A DNA stretch of 64,000 nt, from assembly GCA_024235855.1 (NCBI GenBank), contig JACKLN010000011.1:1-64000 (forward strand). The letters run 5' to 3'. The notes beneath the pieces are model-generated. The model was not told the DNA's origin. It saw only the letters and a list, made by a program, of their open reading frames with translations, and made no database searches. The stretch's first letter is position 1; the number at the start of each line of letters is the position of its first letter. Both the position numbers and the translations under genes were made by a program. This document shows, piece after piece, positions 52,787 through 61,813 of the stretch. Source of the stretch: Burkholderiaceae bacterium. GTDB taxonomy: Bacteria; Pseudomonadota; Gammaproteobacteria; Burkholderiales; Burkholderiaceae_C.

Positions 52787-54252
52787 CCCCCGTTCGCCTC
52801 CTGACCCGGCCCGCCTGGGCCGCTTCGGCATTGGCCGTGCTGCTGGCGGCCTGCGCCACCCCGGGTCCGCAGGCGCCGCTGCCAGCGCCCCGCGCGCTGC
52901 CCGCAGCCGGGGCGGCCGAGACGTCCGGATCCGCTTCCGGACCCGCATTCGGCCCGGCCGACTGGCCAGCACCCGACTGGTGGCGGGTCTTCGCCGATCC
53001 CGCGCTGGACACGCTGGTGCAGCGCGCCCTCGCCGACGCGCCGTCGCTGGCCGCGGCCCAGGCCCGCGTGCAGCGCGCTGCGGCCCTGCAGGCCCTTAGC
53101 GATGCCGGCCGCGCCGTGCAGATCGGGCTGAGCGCCGAGGCCACCGACCAGCGATTCACCGCCCGTGGCCTGATCCCGCCGCCGGTGGCCGGCAGCATCG
53201 GCTGGACGGCGACGCTGCAGGTCGGCGCCGCCTGGTCGCCGGACCTGGCGGGTGGCCAGCGTGCCGCCTTGCAGGCGGCCATCGGCCAGCGGCGCGCGGC
53301 CGAGGCCGACCTGCAGGCGGCGCGCGTGATGCTGGCGGGCCAGGTGGCCGCCACCCACTTCCAGCTGGCCGCGCTGCTGGACCAGCGGCGGGTGGTGGCC
53401 ACCGCCGAGGCGCAGCGCGCACAGGTGGCGGCCCTGGTGGCCGAACGGCGCGCCGCCGGGCTGGACACCGAGCTCGAGCTGCAGCAGGCCCGCGGCCAGG
53501 TGGCGCAGGCGCGCACGCAGGGCCTGGCGCTGGACGACGCCATCGACCGTGCGCGGCATGCGCTGGCCGAGCTCACGGCGCAGCCGCCGGCGGCGCTGCA
53601 GACGCATGCGCCGACGCTGGCAGTGCCACGCCCGCTGCCGCCGAACAGCCCATGGCCGGCCGACCTGCTGGGCCGGCGTGCCGACCTCGTGGCCGCGCGC
53701 TGGCGGGTCGACGCGGCCACCGCCGGTGTCGCCGAGGCGCGCGCCGCCTTCTACCCCAGCATCAACCTCAACGCCTTCGTCGGCCTGTCCAGCCTGGGCC
53801 TGGACCGCTGGCTGGACCTGGGCGCGCGCCAGTACGGCGCCGGCCCGGCGCTGCACCTGCCGCTGTTCGACGGTGGCCGCCTGCAGGCCCAGCTCGGCGG
53901 CCGGCGCGCCGAGGTGGGCGCCGCCGTGGCGGCCTACGACGGCGCGCTGCTGCGCGCGCTGCGCGAGGTGGCCGACGCGCTGGGCACGCAGCGTGCCGTC
54001 GTGGCCCAGCAGGCCGCGCAGGCCGAGGCCGCCGCGGCCGCCGAACGCGCCTACGCACTGGCGCTGGCGCGCTACCGCGCCGGCCTGGGCAACTACCTCG
54101 TGGTGCTGACCGCGCAATCCACCGTGCTGCTGCAGCAGCAGGCGGCCAGCGACCTGCGCGGCCGCCGCCTGGCGGCCGACGTGGCCCTGGCGCTCGCCCT
54201 GGGGGGCGGCTTCGGGCCCGAGACCACTGATTCCGGAAAGAACCCGACATGA
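52783..54252 (+). CDS. RND/MFS-type efflux outer-membrane channel (NodT family)
   Basis: The 489-residue lipoprotein (lipobox LAAC near residue 23) is a TolC-like outer-membrane factor with two repeats of the OEP domain. 'WWRVFADPALDTLVQRALADAPSL' and 'ARAAFYPSINLNAFVG' are typical of NodT/OprM proteins. Short overlaps with genes on both sides (ATGA) show tight coupling with the regulator and the adaptor. Confidence 0.92.
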   Translation: MTPVRLLTRPAWAASALAVLLAACATPGPQAPLPAPRALPAAGAAETSGSASGPAFGPADWPAPDWWRVFADPALDTLVQRALADAPSLAAAQARVQRAAALQALSDAGRAVQIGLSAEATDQRFTARGLIPPPVAGSIGWTATLQVGAAWSPDLAGGQRAALQAAIGQRRAAEADLQAARVMLAGQVAATHFQLAALLDQRRVVATAEAQRAQVAALVAERRAAGLDTELELQQARGQVAQARTQGLALDDAIDRARHALAELTAQPPAALQTHAPTLAVPRPLPPNSPWPADLLGRRADLVAARWRVDAATAGVAEARAAFYPSINLNAFVGLSSLGLDRWLDLGARQYGAGPALHLPLFDGGRLQAQLGGRRAEVGAAVAAYDGALLRALREVADALGTQRAVVAQQAAQAEAAAAAERAYALALARYRAGLGNYLVVLTAQSTVLLQQQAASDLRGRRLAADVALALALGGGFGPETTDSGKNPT

Positions 54253-55373
54253 ACGCGCCCGCCTCTGCTTCCGTACCCGTTGGCTCGCCGGCCGCAACGC
54301 CCTCGAGGCGCCGGCCCGCGCTGATCGCGCTGACGGCCGCCGTGCTGCTGGCCGCGGCCGCCTGGGCCACCTGGTGGGCCCTGGTGCTGCGCCACCAGGA
54401 GTCCACCGACAACGCCTACGTTCAGGCCACCACGGTGCAGGTCACGGCCCAGCAGCCGGGCACCGTGCTGGAGGTGCTGGTCGACGACACCGAGACCGTG
54501 CAGCCCGGCCAGCTGCTGCTGCGCCTGGACCCGGCCGACGCCAAGCTCGCCCTGGCACGCGCCGAGGCCAAGCTCGGGCAGACCCTGCGCGAGGTGCGCA
54601 CCCTGGTGGCGCAGGACGCGGCCAGCCGCGCCCAGGTGGCGCTGCGCGCGGCGGAGGTGGCGCGCGCCCGCGCCGAACTGCAGCGTGCCGAGGACGACGT
54701 GGCCCGCCGCCAGCCGCTGCTGGCCAGCGGCGCCGTCGGTGCCGAGGAGATGCAGCATGCGCAGGCGGCCGTGGCCGCCGCCCGCAGTGCGTTGGCCGCC
54801 ACCCAGGCGGCGGAGCAGGCCGCGCGCCAGCAGGCGGCCGCCAGCGCGGCCCTGGTGGCCGGCACGGCCGTGGACGAGCATCCGGCGGTGCTGCAGGCCC
54901 GCGCGGCGGTGCACGAGGCCGAGCTCGCGCTGCAGCGCACCGAGCTGCGCGCGCCGGTGGGTGGCCAGGTGGCGCGCCGCAGCGTGCAGGTGGGCCAGCG
55001 CATCGCCGCCGGTGCGCCGCTGATGAGCGTGGTGGCGCTGGACAGGGCCTGGGTGGACGCCAACTTCAAGGAGGTGCAGCTGCGCCGCATGCGCGTCGGC
55101 CAGCCGGTGCGGCTGACGGCCGACCTGTACGGCAGCCGGGTCGAGTTCACGGGGCGCATCACCGGCCTGGGCGCCGGCACCGGCAGCGCCTTCGCCCTGC
55201 TGCCGGCGCAGAACGCCACCGGCAACTGGATCAAGGTGGTGCAGCGCGTGCCAGTGCGCATCGCGCTCGACCCGGCCCAGCTGGCGGTCCACCCGCTGCG
55301 GGTCGGGCTGTCGATGCAGGCCACGGTCGACGTCGACGCCGAGGGCAGCACGGCGGTGGCGGCGCAGCGTTGA
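54249..55373 (+). CDS. emrA: EmrA-type periplasmic adaptor (HlyD family)
   Basis: The 374-residue adaptor has one N-terminal membrane helix (about 25-45), a biotinyl-lipoyl-like half ('DNAYVQATTVQVTAQQPGTVLEV'), a long alanine-rich coiled-coil hairpin (about 95-220) and a beta-barrel end. It links the EmrB pump to the outer-membrane channel. Its start overlaps the upstream stop as ATGA. Confidence 0.93.
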   Translation: MNAPASASVPVGSPAATPSRRRPALIALTAAVLLAAAAWATWWALVLRHQESTDNAYVQATTVQVTAQQPGTVLEVLVDDTETVQPGQLLLRLDPADAKLALARAEAKLGQTLREVRTLVAQDAASRAQVALRAAEVARARAELQRAEDDVARRQPLLASGAVGAEEMQHAQAAVAAARSALAATQAAEQAARQQAAASAALVAGTAVDEHPAVLQARAAVHEAELALQRTELRAPVGGQVARRSVQVGQRIAAGAPLMSVVALDRAWVDANFKEVQLRRMRVGQPVRLTADLYGSRVEFTGRITGLGAGTGSAFALLPAQNATGNWIKVVQRVPVRIALDPAQLAVHPLRVGLSMQATVDVDAEGSTAVAAQR

Positions 55374-55385
55374 GGCCATGAGCAC

Positions 55386-57011
55386 ATGAGCACGACGATC
55401 GCGTCGGCCGCGGCGGGCGGCTCCGGCGCGCCGCCTGCGCCCCCTGGGCCGGCTGCGGCGTCGCCGGCCCGCCCGCCGGCGATCCCGCCGCTGACCGGCA
55501 GCGCCCGTGCCCTGGGCACGGTGGCGCTGTCGCTGGCCACCTTCATGAACGTGCTCGACACGTCGATCGCCAACGTGTCGATCCCGGCCATCGCCGGCGA
55601 CATGGGCGTGAGCCCGGCGCAGGGCACCTGGGTCATCACCTCGTTCGCGGTGGCCAACGCGATCTCGGTGCCGCTGACCGGCTGGCTGACGCAGCGTTTC
55701 GGCCCCGTGCGGCTGTTCGTCACCAGCGTGCTGCTGTTCGTGCTGGCGTCGTGGCTGTGCGGCCTGGCGCCGACCATCGAGACGCTGATCGCCGCGCGCG
55801 TGTTCCAGGGCTTCGTGGCCGGGCCGATGATCCCGCTGTCGCAGACCCTGCTGCTGGCCACCTACCCGCCGGCGCTGGCCGGCATGGCCATGGCCTTCTG
55901 GGGCATGACGACCCTGGTGGCGCCCGTGGTCGGGCCGCTGCTGGGCGGCTGGATCACCGACCACATCACCTGGCCGTGGATTTTCTACATCAACGTGCCG
56001 GTGGGCCTGCTGGCGGGCCTGGCCAGCTGGCAGATGTACAAGGACCGCGACACCGCGCCGCGCAAGGTGCCGGTGGACGGCATCGGCCTGGCGCTGCTGG
56101 TGCTGTGGGTGGGCAGCATGCAGCTGATGGTGGACCTGGGCAAGGAGCACGACTGGTTCGAATCCACGCCCATCGTGGCGCTGGCCGTGGCCACCGTGGT
56201 GGGCCTGGCCTTCTTCCTGGTCTGGGAGCTGACCGAGGCGCACCCGGTGGTGGACCTGCGCCTGTTCGCGCGCCGCAACTTCGCGCTCGGCACGCTGTCG
56301 CTGTCGGTGGCCTACGGGCTGTTCTTCGGCAACGTGGTGCTGCTGCCGCTGTGGCTGCAGCAGTGGATGGGTTACACCGCCACCTGGGCCGGGCTGGCGA
56401 TGGCGCCGGTGGGCCTGCTGGCGATCGTGATGTCGCCGTGGGTGGGGCGCAACGTGGCCCGCATCGACCCGCGCCGCCTGGCCACGGCCGCGTTCCTGGG
56501 CTTTGCGCTGGTGCTGTGGATGCGCGGGCACTTCGACACGCAGACGCCGTTCATCGACATCCTGATTCCGACGATCCTGCAGGGCGCGGCGGTGGCGCTG
56601 TTCTTCATCCCGCTGCAGTCCATCGTCTTCAGCGGCCTGGCCCCGCCGCAGATCCCGGCCGCCGCCGGCCTGAGCAATTTCGCGCGCATCGCCTCGGGCG
56701 CCATCGGCACCTCGCTGATGACCACGCTGTGGGAGCGCCGCGCGGCGCTGCACCACGCCGAGCTGGCGTCGCAGGTGCACACCGGCCGCGCCGCGGCCGA
56801 CAGCGCCTTCGCCCAGCTGGGCAGCGCCGGCCTGGGCCCAGAGGCCGCGGCGGCGATGGTCAACCGCCTGATCGACCAGCAGGCCTTCACGATGGCCGCC
56901 ACGGACCTGTTCCGCCTGTCGGCCTGGCTGTTCCTGGCGCTGATCCCGCTGGTGTGGCTGACCCGGCCGGCGCGGGGCGGTACGGCCGTGGACGGCGGCG
57001 GCGCTCACTGA
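55386..57011 (+). CDS. emrB: EmrB-type DHA2 multidrug exporter (MFS, 14 segments)
   Basis: The 541-residue inner-membrane proton antiporter has 14 predicted membrane segments after a proline/alanine-rich cytosolic tail of about 45 residues. Family motifs include 'FMNVLDTSIANVSIPAIAGD' (motif C/D1 region) and 'GSVITSFAVANAISVPLTGWL'-type text with 'QRFGPVRLF'. With EmrA and the NodT channel it forms a complete tripartite pump for toxic aromatics or drugs. Confidence 0.93.
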   Translation: MSTTIASAAAGGSGAPPAPPGPAAASPARPPAIPPLTGSARALGTVALSLATFMNVLDTSIANVSIPAIAGDMGVSPAQGTWVITSFAVANAISVPLTGWLTQRFGPVRLFVTSVLLFVLASWLCGLAPTIETLIAARVFQGFVAGPMIPLSQTLLLATYPPALAGMAMAFWGMTTLVAPVVGPLLGGWITDHITWPWIFYINVPVGLLAGLASWQMYKDRDTAPRKVPVDGIGLALLVLWVGSMQLMVDLGKEHDWFESTPIVALAVATVVGLAFFLVWELTEAHPVVDLRLFARRNFALGTLSLSVAYGLFFGNVVLLPLWLQQWMGYTATWAGLAMAPVGLLAIVMSPWVGRNVARIDPRRLATAAFLGFALVLWMRGHFDTQTPFIDILIPTILQGAAVALFFIPLQSIVFSGLAPPQIPAAAGLSNFARIASGAIGTSLMTTLWERRAALHHAELASQVHTGRAAADSAFAQLGSAGLGPEAAAAMVNRLIDQQAFTMAATDLFRLSAWLFLALIPLVWLTRPARGGTAVDGGGAH

Positions 57012-57043
57012 GCCTAGGCTGAGCGCACCGCCGCAGCGCCAGC

Positions 57044-58054
57044 TCACTGCGGCGTCAGGCCCGCGCGGCGGATCACCGCGCCCCAGCGCTCGATCTCGCC
57101 GGCCAGCAGTGCTGCCATGGCGCCCGGCGTGCTGCCCTGCAGCCGCACGCCCAGGGCGGCCAGCCGCTGCTGCACTGCCGGGCTGGCCAGCGCCGCCTGC
57201 GCCGCGTCGTGCAAGGTCTGCAGCGTGGCCGCCGGCGTGCCGGCCGGCGCCGCCAGGCCGCTCCAGGAGGTGACCTCGTAGCCGGCCACGCCGGCCTGCG
57301 CCACCGTCGGCACACCTGGCAGGGCCGCGTTGGGCTGCGCGCCGGTGACAGCCAGCGCGCGCACGGCGCCGGCCTGCACCTGCGGCAGCATCGGGCCGAC
57401 GATCTCGACGGCCACGTCCACCTGCCCGCCGCGCAGCGCGGCCAGCACCGCCGGGCTGCCGTTGTAGGGCACGGCCAGGCTGTCGACGCCGGCCGTGGTG
57501 TCGAACAGCCGGCCGGCCAGGTGCTGCGTGCTGCCTGGGGCGATGCTGCCCACGGTCAGGCGGCCCGGATTGGCCTTGGCGAAGGCCAGCAGGTCGGCCA
57601 GGGAGGCGAAGCGGCTGCCGGCCGGCACGAACAGGCCGAGGTCGAAGAAGCCCAGCGTGGTGATGGGCGTGAAGGCGCGCCGCGGGTCCACCGGCAGCTG
57701 CCGGAACAGGCCCACGCTGACGGCGTGACCGTTGCTCATCAGCAGCAGCGTGTGGCCGTCGGGCTCCGCGCTGGCCACGGCCCGGCTGGCGACGATGCTG
57801 CCGGCGCCAGGCTTGTTCTCGATGACCACCGGCTGCCCCAGGCGGGTGGCCATCTGCTCGGCCACGCTGCGCGCCATCAGGTCGGCGATGCCGCCGGCCC
57901 CGAAGGGCACGACGATCGTGATCGTGCGCTGCGGGAATCGGGGCTGGGCGCGCAGCGCCGGCGCGAAGACCACGGCGGCGGCGGCCAGCATCCGTCGGCG
58001 GGTGGCGCCGCCGTTGTCAAGACGCTTGGTGACAGGCATCGGCATGGTGCCCAT
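57044..58054 (-). CDS. Bug-family tripartite tricarboxylate transporter binding protein
   Basis: The 336-residue periplasmic binding protein belongs to the large Bug (TctC) family. A twin-arginine-like RRR and hydrophobic segment form the signal (cleavage near 'LRAQ'). The mature start 'FPQRTITIVVPFGAGGIADL' and 'ENKPGAGSIVASRAVA' are diagnostic. Three in-frame ATG codons (58054, 58045, 58039) are possible starts. No TctA/TctB genes are nearby, as is common for Bug proteins. The substrate is unknown. Confidence 0.9.
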   Translation of the reverse strand: MGTMPMPVTKRLDNGGATRRRMLAAAAVVFAPALRAQPRFPQRTITIVVPFGAGGIADLMARSVAEQMATRLGQPVVIENKPGAGSIVASRAVASAEPDGHTLLLMSNGHAVSVGLFRQLPVDPRRAFTPITTLGFFDLGLFVPAGSRFASLADLLAFAKANPGRLTVGSIAPGSTQHLAGRLFDTTAGVDSLAVPYNGSPAVLAALRGGQVDVAVEIVGPMLPQVQAGAVRALAVTGAQPNAALPGVPTVAQAGVAGYEVTSWSGLAAPAGTPAATLQTLHDAAQAALASPAVQQRLAALGVRLQGSTPGAMAALLAGEIERWGAVIRRAGLTPQ

Positions 58055-58080
58055 GCTAAGTCGTGGAAAGCCGGTGCACC

Positions 58081-58977
58081 TCAGGGCTGCAATAGCGACC
58101 GCGCCGCAGCCGCCGACACGGCGCGGCCCAGCCCGGCCAGCACCGAGGACGCGGCGCGGGCGTGCTGCCAGAACAGCGGCAGGTCCAGCGGCGTGTCCGG
58201 CACCAGCTCGACCAGCGCGCCGTCCCGCAGGTGCGTCGTGATCAGCGCCAGCGGTTGCATGCCCCAGCCCATGCCCGCCAGCGCCGCGGTGACGAAGGCC
58301 TGCGTGGACGGCACCGTGTGCTGCGGCAGGTCGACATCGCGGTGGCACAGGCGCCGCACCCATCGGGCCTGGAGGTCGTCCTTGCTGTTGAAGACCAGGC
58401 TCGGTGCCCGCGACAGGCTGCCCGCGCCGACGCCGTTGGCGAAGTGGCGGGCCACGAACGCCGGGCTGGCCGCGGCCACGTAGCGCATGGCGCCCAGCGG
58501 GCGGCTGCTGCAGCCCGCCGCCGCGCGGCCGGTGCCGGTGACGGCGGCCAGCACCGCGCCGCTGCGCAACCACTCGGCCGTGTGGTCCTGGTCGTCCACC
58601 GACAGCGCCAGCAGCACCGGTGCCTCGGCCGCGAAGGCGGCCACCGCAGGCGCGAACCAGGTGGCCAGGCTGTCGGCGTTCACGGCCACCGGCACCGTCA
58701 CGCGTGCGTCGCCCGCAGACGCGAGCCCTGGCAGCGTGCCCTGCAGGTCCTGCTCGAGCAGGCGCACGCGGTCCACGTGCTGGCACAGGCGCCGCCCTGT
58801 CTCGGTGGCCGTGCAGGGCTGGGCCCGCACCACCAGCGCACAGCCGATGCGCTCTTCCAGCGCCCGGATGCGCTGCGACACGGCCGACGGCGTGACGTGC
58901 AACACCTGGGCCGCACGCTCGAAGCTGCCCTCGCGGACGACCGCGGCCAGGGCGGACAGCGCCGCGTAATCCAGCAT
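58081..58977 (-). CDS. argP: ArgP-type LysR regulator
   Basis: The 298-residue regulator starts 'MLDYAALSALAAVVREGSFE' with a winged helix ('AAQVLHVTPSAVSQRIRALEE') highly like ArgP (IciA). It is divergent from the lysE/argO-type exporter gene, its known target in other bacteria, where it activates export in response to arginine or lysine. The Bug gene follows 26 bp downstream and may be cotranscribed. Confidence 0.93.
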   Translation of the reverse strand: MLDYAALSALAAVVREGSFERAAQVLHVTPSAVSQRIRALEERIGCALVVRAQPCTATETGRRLCQHVDRVRLLEQDLQGTLPGLASAGDARVTVPVAVNADSLATWFAPAVAAFAAEAPVLLALSVDDQDHTAEWLRSGAVLAAVTGTGRAAAGCSSRPLGAMRYVAAASPAFVARHFANGVGAGSLSRAPSLVFNSKDDLQARWVRRLCHRDVDLPQHTVPSTQAFVTAALAGMGWGMQPLALITTHLRDGALVELVPDTPLDLPLFWQHARAASSVLAGLGRAVSAAAARSLLQP

Positions 58978-59052
58978 GATTCAGTTCAACTACAGCAGGA
59001 GTAGATGAATGAGTTTGTCTAATCAGAGGGCCGTGTGCAAGATCGACGGGTG

Positions 59053-59700
59053 ATGTGGCCGATCGACCCTCTGCTGCCGGCCTTGCCGGTCCTGGCCCAG
59101 GGCTTTGCGCTCGGCTTCGGGCTCATCGTGGCCATCGGCGCGCAGAACGCCTTCGTGCTGCGCCAGGGCCTGCGCCGCGAGCACGTCGCCAGTGTGGTGA
59201 TGTTCTGCGCGGCCGCCGACGCGGTGCTCATCGCCGCAGGCGTGTTCGGCATGGCCCAGGCCTTGGGCGAGCGACCCGGGCTGGCGCGTGCGCTGGCTGT
59301 CGCCGGCGCAGTGTTCCTGGCCGTGTACGGATGGCGGGCACTGCAGCGTGCGCGCCGCCCGCAGGGGTTGGATGCGGCCGCCGGCGGGGCCGGCCTGACC
59401 CGGGCGGGCGCACTGGTGCAAGCCGCGGCCTTCACCCTGCTGAATCCGCACGTCTACCTGGACACGGTGCTGCTGGTCGGCAGCATCGGCGCCCAGCAGC
59501 CGACGGGGCTGCGGGCCTGGTTCGTGGCCGGTGCCAGCAGCGCCAGTCTGCTGTGGTTCGTGCTGCTGGGGTTTGGTGCCCAGGCGCTGGCACCGTGGTT
59601 CGCGAGGCCACGTGCCTGGCAGGTGCTGGACGGGCTGATCGCAGGCACGATGGGCGTGCTCGCCGTGCTGCTGATGCGCCACGCGGCGATGAGCCCCTGA
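59053..59700 (+). CDS. argO: LysE/ArgO-family basic amino acid exporter
   Basis: The 215-residue inner-membrane exporter has about six membrane segments. 'GFALGFGLIVAIGAQNAFVLRQGL' and 'AFTLLNPHVYLDTVLLVGS' (with the conserved Asn-Pro) are classical LysE/ArgO. The ATG at 59053 was chosen because it opens the hydrophobic N-terminus; an upstream non-ATG start is possible. Divergent from argP across 75 bp. Confidence 0.94.
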   Translation: MWPIDPLLPALPVLAQGFALGFGLIVAIGAQNAFVLRQGLRREHVASVVMFCAAADAVLIAAGVFGMAQALGERPGLARALAVAGAVFLAVYGWRALQRARRPQGLDAAAGGAGLTRAGALVQAAAFTLLNPHVYLDTVLLVGSIGAQQPTGLRAWFVAGASSASLLWFVLLGFGAQALAPWFARPRAWQVLDGLIAGTMGVLAVLLMRHAAMSP

Positions 59701-59761
59701 CGGGCCGTGCCCACGGGTGCCAGCGGGCAGCGTCGGGCCCGCCCGTCGGCCTCGCGCGCGC

Positions 59762-60376
59762 TCAGAAGCCCAGTGAGGCCAGCAGGTCGTCGACGTCACC
59801 CTGGTCCAGGGCCTTGCCTTCCACCTGCGGGCCCTGCAGGTCCTGCTGAGGCTGGTGCTTCAGGTCGGACGCCTGCATCGGCGCGTGCTTGAGCAGCAGG
59901 CCGAGCAGCTGGTCCTCGGTCTCGCTGATGATCCTCACCACCTTCTGGATCACCTGGCCTGACAGGTCCTGGAAGTCCTGGCTGAGCATGATCTCGCTGA
60001 GCGTCTCGTGCTGCTGGTCGGCGCGCGCGGCGGCCTGTTCGGCGAAGCGGCGGGCTTCGGCCAGCAGTGCGGCCTGCTCGGTGCTGGCGCCCACGGCGGC
60101 GGCGTCGAGCTTGGCACACAGCGCCTGGGCATCGTCGCGCAGCGCACGGCATTCCGGTTGCCCCTGCTCGACCAGGCCAAGCACCTTGTGCGCGGCGCGG
60201 TCGGTGAGCTGGCCGACGTAGACCAGGCGCTCGCGGGCATCCGGAATCTCGCTGGCGATGCGGTGCAGGTAGCCGTCCACCCCGAGCTGCACGACCGCGC
60301 TGTGCAGCTGCCGGGCCACATGGCCGAGTTCGTCGTAGACGTCGTCCTTCGCGCCGTCGTTGTCACGCGTGTTCAC
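59762..60376 (-). CDS. cheZ: chemotaxis phosphatase CheZ
   Basis: The 204-residue protein dephosphorylates CheY-P to reset the flagellar motor. The helical hairpin contains 'LSQDFQDLSGQVIQKVV', with D137 and Q141 corresponding to E. coli Asp143 and Gln147 (the catalytic glutamine). The C-terminal 'DQGDVDDLLASLGF' is the CheY-binding peptide. A GTG start at 60376 is supported by GGAGG seven bases upstream; the longer frame is not. No other chemotaxis gene is adjacent. Confidence 0.93.
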   Translation of the reverse strand: MNTRDNDGAKDDVYDELGHVARQLHSAVVQLGVDGYLHRIASEIPDARERLVYVGQLTDRAAHKVLGLVEQGQPECRALRDDAQALCAKLDAAAVGASTEQAALLAEARRFAEQAAARADQQHETLSEIMLSQDFQDLSGQVIQKVVRIISETEDQLLGLLLKHAPMQASDLKHQPQQDLQGPQVEGKALDQGDVDDLLASLGF

Positions 60377-60520
60377 ACCTGGTCCTCCGGCCTGGCCCCC
60401 GCCGCCGTCGTTTGGCGGGGTGCGGTGGAGGCGGGCGGGACGCTCTTCTTGTGCATGCCGAACTCCCAACGGACGGCGCTGCCCCGCCAGAGGGTGAGGC
60501 ACAACGGGTCCGCCTGCCTG

Positions 60521-60547
60521 TGATCGGCCGATCACGTCCGAGCTTGA
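60521..60547 (-). promoter_or_regulatory. sigma-28 (FliA) promoter of cheZ
   Basis: On the minus strand TCAAGCTC (60547-60540), an 11-bp spacer and GCCGATCA (60528-60521) match the flagellar consensus TAAAGTTT-N11-GCCGATAA closely. The predicted start lies about 138 nt before cheZ. The GCCGAT box also sits inside the perfect 16-bp palindrome GTGATCGGCCGATCAC (60520-60535). Confidence 0.7.
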
Positions 60548-60586
60548 GGGGGAATTTCTCACGCCCCTCGTGCGAAACCCCCCCGG

Positions 60587-61813
60587 CTATCGCCGGACGC
60601 GGTCGATCGACAGCTCGACCGTGCCGCTCGGCGCCATCGGCACCGATTCGCCCTCGAGATCGCCCGGCTGCGGCGTGGCGTTGCCGCTGCGCGAGACACG
60701 GGCGCCGACCACCACGCGGGTCTGGCCGGACAGGCGCATGGCCGGGGTCATGGCCGAACTGTCGTCCAGCGTCACCTGAACAGGCTCGGCCGTGGCCTGC
60801 AGTCGGGCGATGGCCACCGGCATGCGCGGGCCCTCGGCGGCGCGGGCGAAGACGAACAGCGTGTCACCGGGCTGCAGCTGACCGGCCAGGGCAGGGTCCA
60901 GGCGCACGGTGACCTGCAGACCACCGGTCGCCGCCGCAGGCGTGGGCGGGGTGGCCGCCGGGGTGTTGGCCGGAAGCCCTGCGGCGGCGCGGGCTTCGGC
61001 GATGCCTGGGTCCAGGCCACCGGCAAAGGGGCTGTCCGGCGGCGCCAGCGCCTTGGCGCGGGTCCAGTGGGCCAGCGCGGCCTTGGGGTCGCCGCGTTCG
61101 AAGGCGGCGGAGCCGGCCAGGGCCAGCGACTTCAGGTGGTCCGGGTCCAGCGCCAGCGCCTGCAGCACCAGCTTCTCCGGCTCGCCGGCCAGCGTGCGGC
61201 CCTGGGTCATCGCCAGCACGTCGGCATAGTCGGCCAGCAGGTTGGCGTCAGGGGTCATGCGCTGCATGGCCTCGCGGTAGGCGTCGCGGGCCTCCTCGAA
61301 GCGCTGCAGGCCGGCGTAGGCGCGGCCCAGCAGCAGCCAGCCCTGCGGGTCGGCAGGCTCGGCCTTCATGCGGTCGGCCAGGCGCTGCACCAGCGTGTCG
61401 ATGTCGGCCGCCGTGGCGTGCGCGGGCGGCTGCGCCAGCACCGGGTCGAGGCCACGCCGGTCGCCGAGCTGGGCGTAGAGCAGGACGGCCGTCGCGGGCA
61501 CGAGCACGGCCAGGACGATGGCACTGGCGCGGGCGCCGCGCGGGGCCGCGCTGGCGCGGGGGCTGGCGTGGTCGTCGGCCGTCTCCTCCAGCACTCGTCG
61601 CTCGAGCTCGGTGCGCGCCTGCGCGTGCTGCTCCGCGCTGAGTTCGCCGGCGGCCAGTTCGGCGTCGAGCTCGGCCATGGCGTCGCGCAGCACGCGCAGG
61701 TTGGTCTGCGCCGTGTCGTCGGCCGCAGGCGCCTTGGCCGCGAGCAGCGGGCGCACGAGCACGCCCAGCGACACCACCACCATCACGGCGGCGAGGATCC
61801 AGAACATCGTCAT
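60587..61813 (-). CDS. ccmI: cytochrome c biogenesis protein CcmI
   Basis: The 408-residue inner-membrane protein holds apocytochrome c during heme attachment. Two membrane segments (about 3-25 and 95-115) flank a leucine-zipper-like cytosolic loop ('LRDAMAELDAELAAGELSAEQ'), followed by periplasmic TPR repeats (about 130-290) and a C-terminal beta domain. It is the last gene of the ccm string and overlaps ccmH as ATGA. Confidence 0.94.
   Translation of the reverse strand: MTMFWILAAVMVVVSLGVLVRPLLAAKAPAADDTAQTNLRVLRDAMAELDAELAAGELSAEQHAQARTELERRVLEETADDHASPRASAAPRGARASAIVLAVLVPATAVLLYAQLGDRRGLDPVLAQPPAHATAADIDTLVQRLADRMKAEPADPQGWLLLGRAYAGLQRFEEARDAYREAMQRMTPDANLLADYADVLAMTQGRTLAGEPEKLVLQALALDPDHLKSLALAGSAAFERGDPKAALAHWTRAKALAPPDSPFAGGLDPGIAEARAAAGLPANTPAATPPTPAAATGGLQVTVRLDPALAGQLQPGDTLFVFARAAEGPRMPVAIARLQATAEPVQVTLDDSSAMTPAMRLSGQTRVVVGARVSRSGNATPQPGDLEGESVPMAPSGTVELSIDRVRR

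Noticed and set aside
60520..60535. 16-bp palindrome as a CRP/FNR-type operator
   Set aside because: Its half-site is not a CRP or FNR sequence, and one arm is the -10 element of a well-spaced sigma-28 promoter, which explains it better.
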